This document shows positions 18,807-25,912 of a DNA stretch of 64,000 bases, in pieces. Each line of letters begins with the position of its first letter. The first letter of the stretch is position 1. The stretch covers positions 6,634,001 through 6,698,000 of the forward strand of contig NZ_VLKE01000001.1 of NCBI RefSeq assembly GCF_007830265.1. Reading direction: 5' to 3'. Position numbers and translations under genes: made by a program. The DNA comes from Micromonospora olivasterospora (GTDB lineage: Bacteria > Actinomycetota > Actinomycetes > Mycobacteriales > Micromonosporaceae). The notes under the pieces were generated by a model. It was not told the origin of the DNA, did not search any database, and saw only the letters and a list, made by a program, of their open reading frames with translations.

Positions 18807-19063
18807 TGCCCACCCCGGCCACCCCGGACGACCCCGCAGCCACCAGCGACACCAACCGCGGCGACCTGCTGCAACTCCTGCTCCAGATCTGCGAGGACTT
18901 CCTCGCCCGCACCACTCCGGCGACCCACCAGGTCGACACCCTCCTACGCGCCCGCGGCATCACCGGCGGACCCGGATGGCTGATCGACATGCTCGGCCTC
19001 ACCCGCCTGCGCCTGCAAGACGCAACCCACCGTGACGAACAAGGCGCCCACCGCGACACCTGA
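18806..19063 (+). CDS. Small third gene of the IS21 element, unknown function
   Basis: 85 residues. The ATG overlaps the istB stop as TGATG, so it should be translated by re-initiation after istB. It has a Thr/Pro/Asp-rich start, then LLQLLLQICEDFLARTTPAT, LLRARGITGGPGWLIDMLGL and a charged tail. The middle looks like two or three helices. It ends about 50 bp before the right end of the element. IS21 elements normally encode only istA and istB, so this is either a passenger or an accessory factor. I do not recognise the family. Confidence 0.6.
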   Translation: MPTPATPDDPAATSDTNRGDLLQLLLQICEDFLARTTPATHQVDTLLRARGITGGPGWLIDMLGLTRLRLQDATHRDEQGAHRDT

Positions 19064-19293
19064 CCTCTGCAAGATCAGCCGTACTCACCTCTGCACTCCA
19101 ACGAGTACCCCGACACACGGTATGCGGGTGGCATCGGCGACCCACAGCCGGTTCGGTCCGGTCGCGGTGAACTGCCGGTTGACCAGATCCGGCGCCGGCG
19201 TCGCCCGCGGGTCCTGCCGGGTGGAGCCGCCCCGCCAGCCGCGGCGCAGGAACGCGCCCCCGCAAACGGCGTTGATCTTGCGGTGCGGTGGGC

Positions 19294-20022
19294 TCACTTG
19301 CTGTGCTTGGACAGCAGTTGGTCGTACGGCTCGACGGATGGCAGCGGCCGAGGGTCGGCGGGCAGCCGGGCGATCTGGGCGTCCAGCCGGTTCTGGGCGA
19401 GCTGGGTTGGGACGAGTTCGGGTAGGGCCTTGTAGAGGGTGCTGCGGGACACGCCGAGGAGCTTGGCGATGGAGGACATCGACCGGTCGGGTTCGGCGAG
19501 CAGTTGCAGCGCGTACGCGAGCTTCTCGGGGGTCATCGCGGGTGGGCGGCCGAGGCGTTGTCCGCGGGCGCGGGCGGCGGCCAGGCCCTCGCTGGTGTTG
19601 GCGACGATGATGGTGCGGATGAACTCGGCCAGGGCGGCGAAGACGTGGAAGACAAACATGCCGCCGGCGGTGGTGGTGTCCAGCTTCTCGTGCAGGGACT
19701 GGAAGCCGACGTTCATGCGCTTGAGTCGGCCGACGATGGTGATGAGGTCTTCCAGGGAGCGGCCGAGCCGGTCGAGGGACACGACGGTGAGCGCGTCGCC
19801 GGGGCGTAGGTACTCGAACGCGTCGCGCAGGCCGGGCCGGTCGGCGTTCTTCCCGCTGGCCTTGTCGAAGAAGCACTTGGCGCAGCCGGCCGCGGTGAGT
19901 GCGGCCTGCTGCCGGGCGAGGTTCTGTTCCCGGGTGGAGACCCGGCCGTAGCCGACGAGTGCGCCGGCGAGCGGGGTGGGCGCGAGCAGGTCGCCCTGGC
20001 TGGGCGTGGGGGTGGCGGTCAC
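19294..20022 (-). CDS. Serine recombinase of the resolvase/invertase family
   Basis: About 242 residues from the GTG at 20022. The frame stays open to 20130, but the extra N-terminus is not conserved in character. The catalytic domain begins ALVGYGRVSTREQNLARQQ with the nucleophile Ser in RVST, followed by SGKNADRPGLRDAFEYLRPG, VVSLDRLGRSLEDLI and AEFIRTIIVANTSEGLAAAR. The C-terminal HTH is SMSSIAKLLGVSRSTLYKAL. The protein makes staggered cuts with a phosphoserine intermediate in resolution or inversion. It lies between the IS3 remnant and the ISL3 element, with no Tn3 transposase nearby, so it may be an orphan resolvase from a lost transposon. Confidence 0.9.
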   Translation of the reverse strand: MTATPTPSQGDLLAPTPLAGALVGYGRVSTREQNLARQQAALTAAGCAKCFFDKASGKNADRPGLRDAFEYLRPGDALTVVSLDRLGRSLEDLITIVGRLKRMNVGFQSLHEKLDTTTAGGMFVFHVFAALAEFIRTIIVANTSEGLAAARARGQRLGRPPAMTPEKLAYALQLLAEPDRSMSSIAKLLGVSRSTLYKALPELVPTQLAQNRLDAQIARLPADPRPLPSVEPYDQLLSKHSK

Positions 20023-20191
20023 CCGGTCAGGGTGCCTGTCAAGCGTCTCGCCGCATTGTTGGACACGCCGGGTTTTTGGGGCTCTTGTGATGTTCTCGTG
20101 GGTGGGTTGACGCCCTGATCGACAGGGCACGCCGTGTCCCGTCTAGGTTTCTGGCTTGTCGAAGGTCAGAAACTGAAGATCGGGAAACGGC

Positions 20192-21448
20192 GTGCGTTTG
20201 ACCAGGGTATTGCATCGACAGGCAGGGCTGGAACGGGCCGTCGTCGAGGGCGTGCGCCTCGATGACGACACCGACGGTGAGGTCTTGGTGATCTCTGCCC
20301 GGCCGCGCAAGGGCGCGGCGCGTCGCTGCGGGCGCTGCCGGGCTCGCGCGCCGTGGTACGACCGCGGCTGGGGCAGGCGGCGGTGGCGGCACCTGGACTT
20401 CGGCACGCTGCGGGTGGTCATCGAGGCCGCCGTGCCTCGGGTCGACTGTGCCGAGCACGGGCCGACGGTGATCGCGGTGCCGTGGGCGCGTCACGGTGCC
20501 CGGTTCACCACGGCGTTCGAGGACACCGCGGCGTGGCTGGCCGCGCGCACGTCCGCGTCGGCGGTGACCGGGCTGCTGCGCATCGCCTGGCGCAGCGTGG
20601 TCGCTATCGTCGGCCGGGTCGTCGACGCTGCCGCCGCCGGCGCCGATCGACTGGCCGGACTCAAACGGATCGGTATCGACGAGGTCGCCTACCGCAAGGG
20701 CCAGCGCTACCTGACCCTGGTCGTCGATCACGACACCGGCCGCCTGGTGTGGGCCGCCGACGGGCGGGACAAGGCCACCGTCGCCGCGTTCTTCGACGAG
20801 CTGGGCGCGCAGCGGGCCGCGGCGCTGACCCACGTGTCGGCCGACGCCGCCGCCTGGATCGGTGACGTGGTGGCCGAGCGGGCGCCGCAGGCGGTCCGCT
20901 GCCTTGACCCCTATCACCTGGTCGCCTGGGTCACCGACGCCCTCGACGAGGTACGCCGGGCGGTGTGGAACACCGCCCGTGGCGGCAAAGGCGGCCGCAC
21001 CGAGGCGTCCAAGACCCTCAAAGACGCCCGGTGGGCGCTGTGGAAGAACCCGCCGAACCTGACCGACAAGCAGAAGGCGACCCTGGCCACGATCCAGGCC
21101 ACCAACCGGCCGCTGTACCGGGCGTACCTGCTCAAGGAACAGTTCCGGGAGATCATCGCGGTCAAGGGCGCCGACGGCAGGCTCCTGCTGCAGGCGTGGC
21201 TACGCTGGGCGAGCCGGTCGAAGCTGGCCCCGTTCGTCAAGCTGGCCAAGACGATTCGCCGTCACCTGCCCGCGATCCACAACATGCTCGACAGCGGACT
21301 GTCCAACGCCCGCATCGAGGCCAACAACGTCCACCTGCGCGTGCTGACCCGCCAGGCCTACGGCTACCACAGCGCCAAAGCGTTGATCACCATGGCCAAC
21401 CTCCGCCGCGGCGGCCTCTGCCCACCACTACCCGGACGATTGTCCTGA
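20192..21448 (+). CDS. ISL3-family transposase
   Basis: 418 residues from a GTG. An N-terminal zinc-finger region carries CGRCRAR and a downstream Cys/His (VDCAEHG). The DDE core has Asp in LKRIGIDEVAYRKGQ, Asp in VRCLDPYHLVAW and Glu in LSNARIEANNVH. The C-terminus YGYHSAKALITMANLRRG ends in LPGR like intact relatives, so the gene looks complete. A possible left end, GGCTCTTGTGATG, lies at 20080, close to the GGCTCTT starts of ISL3 elements. No matching right end was found before 21780, so the element may be truncated on that side. Confidence 0.9.
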   Translation: MRLTRVLHRQAGLERAVVEGVRLDDDTDGEVLVISARPRKGAARRCGRCRARAPWYDRGWGRRRWRHLDFGTLRVVIEAAVPRVDCAEHGPTVIAVPWARHGARFTTAFEDTAAWLAARTSASAVTGLLRIAWRSVVAIVGRVVDAAAAGADRLAGLKRIGIDEVAYRKGQRYLTLVVDHDTGRLVWAADGRDKATVAAFFDELGAQRAAALTHVSADAAAWIGDVVAERAPQAVRCLDPYHLVAWVTDALDEVRRAVWNTARGGKGGRTEASKTLKDARWALWKNPPNLTDKQKATLATIQATNRPLYRAYLLKEQFREIIAVKGADGRLLLQAWLRWASRSKLAPFVKLAKTIRRHLPAIHNMLDSGLSNARIEANNVHLRVLTRQAYGYHSAKALITMANLRRGGLCPPLPGRLS

Positions 21449-21733
21449 CCCAACACAACTGATCAGTGGGCACGCTTGTGACCAGCGAGATGTCAACTTC
21501 ACTGGACCCGCCGGGAGCTACGGAGACCCACTCGAACTGATACGTACGGAAGAAGCCGAGGACCGTAGGACCCGGCTCCGGCGGTTGCAGCCTTGGGCAA
21601 CTCCGACACGCAGAGCAGCTTCAGTGGGTCGGCTGGCCTGACTGCCGGGCCAGCAGGTCAACTTGACTGGAACATGTCACCTTCGCCGGGTCAGGACAAC
21701 GATCATGAACCCGACCCACGAGAACGGCAGTAG
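21449..21733. other. Non-coding interval after ISL3
   Basis: No gene is supported. It probably contains the lost right end of the ISL3 element and intergenic DNA before the terminator hairpin. Confidence 0.4.
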
Positions 21734-21754
21734 ACCCGTTTTTGAACGGGTTTT
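21734..21754. terminator. Rho-independent terminator-like hairpin
   Basis: A perfect 7-bp stem ACCCGTT / AACGGGT with loop TTTG is followed on the plus strand by TTTTCTG. It would end plus-strand transcription from the ISL3 side and insulate the regulatory gene at 21906. Confidence 0.7.
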
Positions 21755-21859
21755 CTGTACGGGTCTGACCGCCCGCAGTGCCCGTGTTTGATCTTGTGCG
21801 GGAATCTATCGCTTCTTGGACAAGATCGGATATGGGATCTCAACTTTGCTTGCGGCCGA

Positions 21860-21905
21860 CGCAATCTATTGCGATCATCGCAATTGGTTGCGCAGAATGT
21901 AGGAC
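21860..21905 (+). promoter_or_regulatory. Promoter overlapped by nested palindromes, probably a leaderless start
   Basis: A perfect palindrome ATTGCGAT-C-ATCGCAAT spans 21868-21884. Extra half-sites CGCAAT on its left and GGTTGCG on its right give overlapping inverted repeats. TTGCGA (21869-21874) sits 18 bp before CAGAAT (21893-21898), which lies 7 bp before the ATG at 21906. This geometry fits -35/-10 boxes of a leaderless transcript, and no normal ribosome-binding site is present. The palindrome covering the -35 box suggests a repressor operator, perhaps for autoregulation. Confidence 0.6.
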
Positions 21906-22343
21906 ATGACTCGACGAGACATCTTCACCGACGTGGCCGCGATCCTGTACCCGATCCCGCAGCCCGACCCCGGCGAGGAACATGACGACGGCTTCCTCGC
22001 CGCACGGGACGAAGCCGCTGAAGACCAAGAACGTGCCACCGAGGACCTGCGGGCCGCGTGGGACGGAGGCGACCAGGATCCGCTCATCGGCGCGCTGGCC
22101 GGTGCCCGTCGCGCGAAGGAGGAAGCCGAGCAGCGGATCCGTGAGCTGATCGCCTACGGGCGCGAGTTCGTCCAACCCCGCCCCTACACGCTGGGCGACC
22201 TCGCCGCAGCCGCAGGCATGTCCATCTCCGGCACCCGCACCGCCTACAGCCACCGCGACGTCGCCCAAGTCGCCGATGCCACCGGCGCCAAGCCCCGAGA
22301 GTGGCGAGCCCCCGATCCCGAGGACGGGCGGGCAACGGCATGA
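21906..22343 (+). CDS. Small HTH-like regulatory protein, unknown family
   Basis: 145 residues. Residues 1-45 are acidic (EEHDDGFLAARDEAAEDQE). Residues 45-90 form a charged helix (AGARRAKEEAEQRIRELIAY). Then YTLGDLAAAAGMSISGTRTA is a candidate helix-turn-helix of the kind seen in sigma region 4 or short actinobacterial regulators. The start is fixed by the promoter geometry: the ATG lies 7 bp from a -10-like box. The last bases overlap the next gene as ATGA. It may bind the palindrome in its own promoter, an inference only. I cannot name the family. Confidence 0.65.
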   Translation: MTRRDIFTDVAAILYPIPQPDPGEEHDDGFLAARDEAAEDQERATEDLRAAWDGGDQDPLIGALAGARRAKEEAEQRIRELIAYGREFVQPRPYTLGDLAAAAGMSISGTRTAYSHRDVAQVADATGAKPREWRAPDPEDGRATA

Positions 22344-22534
22344 GCACGCCGGCCTGCCTCTGCCCGATCCGCTGGCGGCACCTCTACGCCATGATCGACG
22401 GCATCCGCTACGAGGTGGGACCAAGTCCCGTCGACACCGCGACCAGTCTGCTGTTCCGGGCCTGGTGCGCCGGCTGCGGTACCGAGTACACCCATCCGTT
22501 TCGCCTCAGCGCCACGCGTCACCGGGCGGCCTGA
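22340..22534 (+). CDS. Very small cysteine-containing protein, unknown function
   Basis: 64 residues starting at the ATG that overlaps the previous stop (ATGA), which implies translational coupling. Four cysteines form two pairs, CLC near residue 7 and CAGC near residue 44, possibly a zinc ribbon. The sequence otherwise has IRWRHLYAMIDGIRYEVG and EYTHPFRLSATRHR. No family is recognised. It probably works with the HTH-like protein encoded just upstream. Confidence 0.6.
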   Translation: MSTPACLCPIRWRHLYAMIDGIRYEVGPSPVDTATSLLFRAWCAGCGTEYTHPFRLSATRHRAA

Positions 22535-22552
22535 CCATGTGACGTGGGCCAG

Positions 22553-22804
22553 CTACACAAGCGCGGACCTAAGCGTTGTTTTTGGTCCGGAGACTACGGG
22601 CAGCCCGTCGGCGAACGAGACGCCGGCGGCCGACGCGGCCGCCGCCAGGACGGTCGTGGCGAGCGACGCGACGACGGCCGCGGCGACGCCGCGCTTCGCG
22701 AGCGGCTGCCGCTCGGCGCCGGGCGCGCCGGCGCTGCGGGCCTCCCGGGTGGTGTCCTGGACGGTCGGGTTCGAGACGGTGGCGGCCTGGACGGTGGCAG
22801 ACAT
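22553..22804 (-). pseudogene. DUF6069-type membrane protein, C-terminally truncated (module 1)
   Basis: From ATG 22804 the protein reads MSATVQAATVSNPTVQ, then RQPLAKRGVAAAVVASLATT, VLAAAASAAGVSFADG and an unrelated tail. It matches the N-terminus of the intact paralogue at 51909-52352 (KHGVAAAVVASVATTVLAAV, then ASAAGISFAD). Only the first membrane helix remains; the other helices are gone after about 22620. It is transcribed divergently from the DGPF gene and keeps its own ECF-type promoter. It is probably non-functional. Confidence 0.75.
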
Positions 22805-22856
22805 GGTGGGCTCCTCTGCTCGGCGGGGCGCCCGGTGCGCCCCGCTCCTGTCCCCA

Positions 22857-22883
22857 CCACGAACGGCGGCCCCGGATCCGACA
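22857..22883 (-). promoter_or_regulatory. ECF-type promoter for the truncated DUF6069 gene
   Basis: On the minus strand, TGTCGGATCC (from 22883) is followed by CCGTTCGTGG ending at 22857; 17 bp separate the starts of the two elements. The same pair occurs at the three other module promoters in this window. A TGTCG-type -35 and a CGTT-type -10 fit ECF sigma promoters, and TGTCGA-like -35 elements have been described for the ECF42 group. Confidence 0.7.
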
Positions 22884-22916
22884 GAACACACGTCGGGAAA
22901 ATAGATCCTGCGGCGG

Positions 22917-22944
22917 TGTCGTATCGACGCGGCGCCGTTCGTGG
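22917..22944 (+). promoter_or_regulatory. ECF-type promoter for DGPF/sigma operon, module 1
   Basis: TGTCGTATCG (22917-22926) and CCGTTCGTGG (22935-22944) have starts 18 bp apart. The pair lies about 48 bp upstream of the DGPF start codon. It repeats at 52660-52687 with the same spacing. Confidence 0.72.
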
Positions 22945-22991
22945 TGGGGTGGAAGACGGTCGTCGGACCGCCCGGAACGAGGAGACCCGTG

Positions 22992-23354
22992 ATGACGCAC
23001 TACCTGCTGGCCGTGCACGGCCCCGCCGAGATGGGCGAGTTCGGCAACTACGGCTCCAAGGAGGCCATGGAGGAGGCGTTCGCCGCCACCGACGCCTTCA
23101 ACGACCGGCTGCGCGCCGCCGGCCACTGGGTCTTCGCCGGCGGCCTGGCGCCGGCCTCGACGGCGACCGTCGTCGACGGCCAGGGCGAGACCCCGGTGCT
23201 GACCGACGGCCCCTACCTGGAGACCAAGGAGGTGCTCGGCGGCTTCTGGGTCATCGACGCCCCCGATCTCGACGTGGCGCTCCAGCTCGCGGCCGAGGGG
23301 TCAAAGGCGTGCCGGGGCCGGGTCGAGGTCCGCCCGTTCGACGGCCTCGGCTGA
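22992..23354 (+). CDS. YCII/DGPF-domain protein, module 1
   Basis: 120 residues with start MTHYLLAVHGPAEM and a GAGGAG ribosome-binding site. The signature VLTDGPYLETKEVLGGFWVI (the DGPF motif as DGPY) lies in the middle, and the end is VEVRPFDGLG. The fold is the dimeric ferredoxin-like YCII domain. Its biochemical role is not established, but these proteins are regularly encoded beside ECF42-type sigma factors. The sigma gene begins 22 bp downstream, so the two probably form an operon under the promoter at 22917. It is almost identical to the second copy at 52737-53099. Confidence 0.93.
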   Translation: MTHYLLAVHGPAEMGEFGNYGSKEAMEEAFAATDAFNDRLRAAGHWVFAGGLAPASTATVVDGQGETPVLTDGPYLETKEVLGGFWVIDAPDLDVALQLAAEGSKACRGRVEVRPFDGLG

Positions 23355-23376
23355 GCCGGCCCGCCGCGAGGCATCG

Positions 23377-24588
23377 ATGAAGGACGCGACGGCGGCCGTC
23401 GAGCGGGTCTTCCGCGAGGAGTACGGCCGCCTGATCGCCGCGCTGACCCGCCGCTTCGGCGACCTCGACATCGCCGAGGAGGCGGCAGCCGAGGCGCTCG
23501 TGACCGCGCTGGAGAAGTGGCCACAGTCCGGTGTGCCGGCCAACCCCGGCGGCTGGCTCACCACGACGGCGGGCAACCGCGCGATCGACCGGATCCGCCG
23601 GGAAAAGCAGCGCGACGCCAAACATCAGGCGGCCCTCATGAACGCCGACCACACACCCCACGAGCCGACCGGACCGGTCGAGGACGATCGGCTACGACTG
23701 CTGTTCACCTGCTGCCACCCCGCCCTCGCGCCGGAGGCGCGGGTCGCCCTAACGCTGCGGCTGCTCGGCGGGCTCACCATGCCCGAGATCGCCCAGGCGT
23801 TCCTGGTACCCGAAACCACGATGGCGCAGCGGATCACCCGGGCCAAGAAGAAGATCGCCGCGGCCAACGTGCCCTACCGGGTACCCACGGCCGCGGATCT
23901 GCCCGAGCGGCTCGGCGGGGTCCTCACCGTGCTGTTCCTCGTCTTCAACGAGGGCTACCTCGCCACCGGCGACGGCGACCCGGTCCGGGCCGAACTCACC
24001 GCAGAGGCGATCCGACTGACCCGGATCCTACGCCGGTTGCTGTCCGGCGAACCGGAGGTGACCGGCCTGCTCGCGCTGCTGCTCCTCACCGAGGCCCGGC
24101 GCGAGGCCCGGGTACGGCACGGCCAGCTGGTCCCGCTCGACGAGCAGGACCGCGCCGGCTGGAACCGCGCCCTGATCGACGAGGGTCACGACCTGGTACG
24201 CGAGTGCCTGGCGATCAACCAGCCCGGCCGCTACCAGATACTCGCCGCGATCAACGCCGTGCACACCGACGCGCGGACGGCCGCGGACACGGACTGGTCG
24301 CAGGTCGTGGCCCTGTACGACCAGCTGACCCGGCTCGACCCGTCGCCGATCGTCGCCCTCAACCGTGCCGTCGCGGTCGCGGAACTGGACGGCCCCGAGG
24401 TCGCCCTCGCCCTGGTCGACCGGCTGCCGCTGACCGGCTACCACGCATGGCACGCCACCCGCGCGGAGCTGCTCCGCCGGCTCGGCCGCAGCGGCGAGGC
24501 GAAACATGCCTACGACGCGGCGATCACCGCCACGCAGAACACCGCCGAGCGCGCCTACCTGACCAGGAAACGCGGCGAGCTGGTCTGA
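23377..24588 (+). CDS. ECF42-type RNA polymerase sigma factor, intact copy
   Basis: 403 residues. Sigma region 2 is EEYGRLIAALTRRFGDLDIA to GGWLTTTAGNRAIDRIRREK (residues 10-75). A linker with LRLLFTCCHPALAPEAR precedes region 4 (MPEIAQAFLVPETTMAQRI, residues about 135-165). Then come the DUF6596-type and TPR-like C-terminal regions (LFLVFNEGYLATGDGDPVRA; SPIVALNRAVAVAELDGPE; GYHAWHATRAELLRRLGRSGEA). ECF42 factors lack a conventional anti-sigma factor and may be controlled through this C-terminal extension. The DGPF gene is the partner and likely target. This copy has no defect. Confidence 0.93.
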   Translation: MKDATAAVERVFREEYGRLIAALTRRFGDLDIAEEAAAEALVTALEKWPQSGVPANPGGWLTTTAGNRAIDRIRREKQRDAKHQAALMNADHTPHEPTGPVEDDRLRLLFTCCHPALAPEARVALTLRLLGGLTMPEIAQAFLVPETTMAQRITRAKKKIAAANVPYRVPTAADLPERLGGVLTVLFLVFNEGYLATGDGDPVRAELTAEAIRLTRILRRLLSGEPEVTGLLALLLLTEARREARVRHGQLVPLDEQDRAGWNRALIDEGHDLVRECLAINQPGRYQILAAINAVHTDARTAADTDWSQVVALYDQLTRLDPSPIVALNRAVAVAELDGPEVALALVDRLPLTGYHAWHATRAELLRRLGRSGEAKHAYDAAITATQNTAERAYLTRKRGELV

Positions 24589-25005
24589 ACACCGACGACC
24601 ACCGATCAGCGGCCGTTCGACGATCGCGTGCCAGTGAGCTGGTCGGCAGGTTCACCACGGCCTGGACGGCGTGACGCGCCTAAACGCTCAGTGATCCGGC
24701 CGAACCCTCGACCACGACCGCACCAGCCAGCTCGAACGACTCGCCTACACCCTGCCCGCGTAACCAGGCCGGCTACAGGACCCAAGTCACCACCAACGCC
24801 GGACCTCAACGAGGCCGGATCTACTCGCCGACGCCGTCGATGACGGTGGCTCTCCCCCCGGTGGTGCCGGCACGGTCGTGCCGGCATGCGATGAACCGGT
24901 GGCCTGCCCCAGCCCCGGGTCCGTAACACGAACGGCTCTGGCTCACATCCGGTGGTAGCTGGGAGTAGGCGGCAAGCTCCCTGCTCGGCGGCGCCGGCTG
25001 GCTCC
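24589..25005. other. Intergenic interval between convergent genes
   Basis: No gene, RNA or IS is supported. A short frame QLERLAYTLPA near 24730 could be a relic, but it has too little context to name. Confidence 0.4.
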
Positions 25006-25215
25006 TCACCGGCGTTCGACGAGCCGCGGGCCCTGGCCGGCGGCCTTGGTCACGCGGTCGCCTTCGGTGACGGCGTTCCATAGGTCCCGGCCGACCCGGA
25101 CTGTGATGGTGCTGCCGTCGGCCAGTCTGATCTTCAGGCGCCGGTACAGGGATGAGCCGTCCAGTAGGCCTCGTGACTTCTTGAGCACGATGCCGTCCCA
25201 GGCGTCTGTCGTCAT
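25006..25215 (-). CDS. Small basic beta-rich protein, conserved hypothetical
   Basis: 69 residues: WDGIVLKKSRGLLDGSSLYR, RLKIRLADGSTITVRVGRDL, then WNAVTEGDRVTKAAGQGPR. The alternating pattern predicts a small beta barrel (OB/SH3-like). I recall similar short proteins across actinobacteria but no function. The start ATG overlaps the stop of the upstream membrane-protein gene (25212-25215), so it is likely the last gene of the leftward operon that begins with the two-component system. Confidence 0.7.
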   Translation of the reverse strand: MTTDAWDGIVLKKSRGLLDGSSLYRRLKIRLADGSTITVRVGRDLWNAVTEGDRVTKAAGQGPRLVERR

Positions 25216-25898
25216 CGCGCCTCCTCGGCCTGGAGGCGGGCTGGCTGGGCGGGGCCGTCAGATCCGTCGCGCGAAGTTCGCAGGATCGCGTCGCCCAGAA
25301 CCGCGGTCCAGAGCATGAAGACGGCTCCGATGCTGGCGGTGCTCCCCCAGCCGTTGGCGGCGTAGAAGTTCGCGGGGTTCATGCCGTTGAACAGCGAAGG
25401 AACGAAGGCCACGTTCACTACCGCCAGCACGAGCGAGCCGATACGGACCCACCTCGGCAGCGCACCGGTTCGGCGGGCGCCGACGGCCAGGGCGGTCAGG
25501 AAGGTGGCGATGAGCAGACGGGCGATCGGGCCGTGCAGCAGGGCCATGCCGTGGGCCAACGGTCCGTCGACCGTCGGGTCCAGGGATCCGTCCGGATGCT
25601 CCAGCGCGACGCCGGTCTCCAGCGAGGCGGCGACCAGCGTCATCGCGGCGTACACGACACCGGAGACCGCGGCGATGTCGCCGGCCAGGCGGGCGGATGG
25701 TCCGAGCATCCGCCGCGTGCCGGTGACGAAGAGCAGGAACAGGGTGAAGATCACCACGGTGAGCAGGTTCCGGGTCAGGACGTTGCCGGCCGGGGGCGGT
25801 CCCGAATAGATGAAGTACAAGGGAATCATCACCAGTGACAGTGCGCTGGCGAGCAGGGCACAGGCGCCGGTCAGGCGCCGGTCCGCTCGAGTGAACAT
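25212..25898 (-). CDS. Membrane protein with about six helices, unknown function
   Basis: 228 residues from the ATG at 25898, chosen because AAGGAGG lies just upstream; an ATG at 25916 overlapping the previous stop is possible. Helices include ACALLASALSLVMIPLYFIY, LLTVVIFTLFLLFVTG, VSGVVYAAMTLVAASLE, LLIATFLTALAVG, SLVLAVVNVAFVPSLF and FMLWTAVLGDAILR. It resembles DUF4386-like four-to-six-helix proteins, but I cannot confirm that. It overlaps genes on both sides in a leftward operon with the two-component system, so it may be its regulated output. Confidence 0.75.
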   Translation of the reverse strand: MFTRADRRLTGACALLASALSLVMIPLYFIYSGPPPAGNVLTRNLLTVVIFTLFLLFVTGTRRMLGPSARLAGDIAAVSGVVYAAMTLVAASLETGVALEHPDGSLDPTVDGPLAHGMALLHGPIARLLIATFLTALAVGARRTGALPRWVRIGSLVLAVVNVAFVPSLFNGMNPANFYAANGWGSTASIGAVFMLWTAVLGDAILRTSRDGSDGPAQPARLQAEEAR

Positions 25899-25912
25899 GC
25901 CTTCCTCCTTCG

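Larger units (their letters stand above)
16486..19115 (+). mobile_element. Complete IS21-family element (istA-istB plus a third small gene)
   Basis: The element is 2630 bp. Its ends are TGTCGGGGTAC (16486-16496) and the reverse complement GTACCCCGACA (19105-19115). Further internal inverted repeats share TGGAGTGCAGAG and GCTGATCTTGCAGAGGT. It is flanked by the direct repeat CACGG at 16481-16485 and 19116-19120, a 5-bp target duplication inside an IS3 transposase gene. Three genes in one direction overlap by a few bases. Intact ends, target duplication and intact genes point to a recent insertion. Confidence 0.92.
16300..19265 (-). pseudogene. IS3-family transposase fragment split by the IS21-type element
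   Basis: Two pieces on the minus strand join if the intervening element is removed. The upstream piece (19265 to 19116) reads APDLVNRQFTATGPNRLWVAD then ATRIPC. The downstream piece (16485 to about 16300) reads GEGVFWLAAVRDAFSRRIVG, SDRCDTDLILAALEYGIW and DGQLIHHSGRG. Joined, this is the rve/DDE core of an IS3 orfB transposase (LWVAD...AAVRDAFSRRIVGW...LIHHS-RG). Both outer ends are truncated, and the second catalytic Asp in the usual HHSDRG is Gly here. It served as the landing site of the IS21-type element. Confidence 0.8.
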
